From Rhodospirillales bacterium (GTDB taxonomy: Bacteria; Pseudomonadota; Alphaproteobacteria; Rhodospirillales; CAMCUA01), in the NCBI GenBank assembly GCA_947470575.1, contig CANITX010000010.1, positions 1-36,199 on the forward strand: a stretch of DNA of 36,199 nt, given 5' to 3'. A program made the translations under genes and the position numbers. Under the pieces are notes generated by a model, which did no database searches, was not told the origin of the DNA, and was given only the letters and a program-made list of their open reading frames with translations. Of the stretch, positions 35,546 through 36,199 are shown piece after piece. Numbering within the stretch: position 1 is the first letter of the stretch; every line of letters begins with the position of its first letter.

Positions 35546-36199
35546 TCACCATTGCCTACGTCGCCTGTCCGGAAAGCGGCGAGATCGCCGTGTTGCGTCT
35601 CGACCCCGACAGCGGCGCCATCGAGGACCGCGGGCGTGTCGCGGTCAACGATATCGTCATGCCGCTCGCCGTTAGCCCGAACCGACGCCATCTCTACGCC
35701 GGGCTGCGCGGCGACAAGCCGGCCATCGCCAGCTTCCGCATCGATCCGGCGACGGGCGGGCTGGCTGAACTGAGCCGGACGCCGATCCCCAGCGGCAACC
35801 CGTATCTGTCCGTCGACCGGACCGGGCGCTTCCTGCTGGCCCCGGCGTTCTTCGGCGGCACCGTCGCGGTCTATCCCATCGGCGACCGGGGTTTCGTGCA
35901 GGGGCAGCCGGTCGTTATGGAGCACAACCTGCCGACGGCGCATTGCATCGTGCTGGATCCATCGAACCGCTTCGCACTGACGCCGGTGCGCGACTCCGAC
36001 ATGGTTATCCAGCGCCGCTTCGACGCGGCGACCGGCATGCTGAGCCCCAATAATTCCCCCGCCCATCGCTTGCGCAGCGGGTCGGGGCCCCGCCACCTGG
36101 TGTTCCACCCCAACGGCCGCTTCGTCTACATCGTCAACGAGACCAACGCGACGGTGGATGCCTGCGGCTTCGACGCAAGCCAGGGCATCCTTTCGGCGA
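35542..36199 (+). CDS. Beta-propeller lactonase (6-phosphogluconolactonase/YbhE-like), N-terminal part
   Basis: The frame opens at an ATG overlapping the transporter stop and runs off the right edge after 219 codons without a stop. It starts MITIAYVACPESGEIAVLRL and repeats the blade pattern of the lactonase family: LAVSPNRRHLYAGLR, LSVDRTGRFLLAP, IVLDPSNRFALTP and GPRHLVFHPNGRFVYIVNE. Members hydrolyse sugar lactones such as 6-phosphogluconolactone. With a sugar-acid dehydratase homologue nearby, a lactone-to-acid-to-keto-acid route is possible. About a third of the usual length is missing beyond the edge. Confidence 0.82.
   Translation, partial: MITIAYVACPESGEIAVLRLDPDSGAIEDRGRVAVNDIVMPLAVSPNRRHLYAGLRGDKPAIASFRIDPATGGLAELSRTPIPSGNPYLSVDRTGRFLLAPAFFGGTVAVYPIGDRGFVQGQPVVMEHNLPTAHCIVLDPSNRFALTPVRDSDMVIQRRFDAATGMLSPNNSPAHRLRSGSGPRHLVFHPNGRFVYIVNETNATVDACGFDASQGILSA

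Overview
The window is GC-rich, tightly packed bacterial DNA, most likely from an alphaproteobacterium of the Rhodospirillales type. This rests on gene content read by eye: class II DAHP synthase, a Tat-exported DUF882 protein, a short Coq7 hydroxylase, a SleB-type wall hydrolase, CimA-type citramalate synthase and a 51-aa basic/acidic small protein common in alphaproteobacteria. No rRNA is present, so the taxon is an inference.

Left third (1–12.3 kb) is mainly housekeeping. It holds an edge-truncated conserved hypothetical, a DUF882 peptidase-like protein, class II DAHP synthase (shikimate entry), and a ParE/RHH toxin-antitoxin pair. A minus-strand series follows: glutathione reductase, succinate-semialdehyde dehydrogenase, CysRS and glutamine-dependent NAD synthetase. 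A plus-strand operon then encodes an unknown 337-aa protein, DsbB, Coq7 and a SleB-type hydrolase; dsbB/coq7 and coq7/hydrolase overlap by four bases.

Middle (12.4–20.1 kb) is a lower-GC surface-glycan or lipid-modification locus. A GT2 glycosyltransferase and a multi-spanning GT-C-like protein read rightward. They converge, with overlapping stop codons, on a leftward set: sugar C-methyltransferase, NAD-dependent epimerase/dehydratase, a shortened Gfo/Idh/MocA oxidoreductase and a B12-binding radical SAM protein. Housekeeping resumes with TrmJ, citramalate synthase and a tRNA-Leu(CAA) with a clear promoter.

An AT-rich segment (22.9–25.1 kb) directly follows the tRNA. It carries one GAF–GGDEF diguanylate cyclase and two stretches without convincing genes, and may be a decayed insertion at the tRNA.

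Right third (25–36.2 kb) holds an unknown membrane-anchored protein, a CaiB/BaiF CoA-transferase, a cold-shock protein and the 51-aa protein. Then comes a compact coenzyme F420 cassette, cofE-cofD-cofC. It abuts a divergent catabolic-looking locus. Leftward are an LLM-class (luciferase-like) oxidoreductase and an enolase-superfamily sugar-acid dehydratase homologue. Rightward are a haloacetate/fluoroacetate-dehalogenase-like hydrolase that keeps the known catalytic and halide-pocket residues, an MFS transporter and an edge-truncated beta-propeller lactonase. The F420 cassette beside an LLM oxidoreductase and a dehalogenase-like hydrolase is the best candidate for an undescribed system here.
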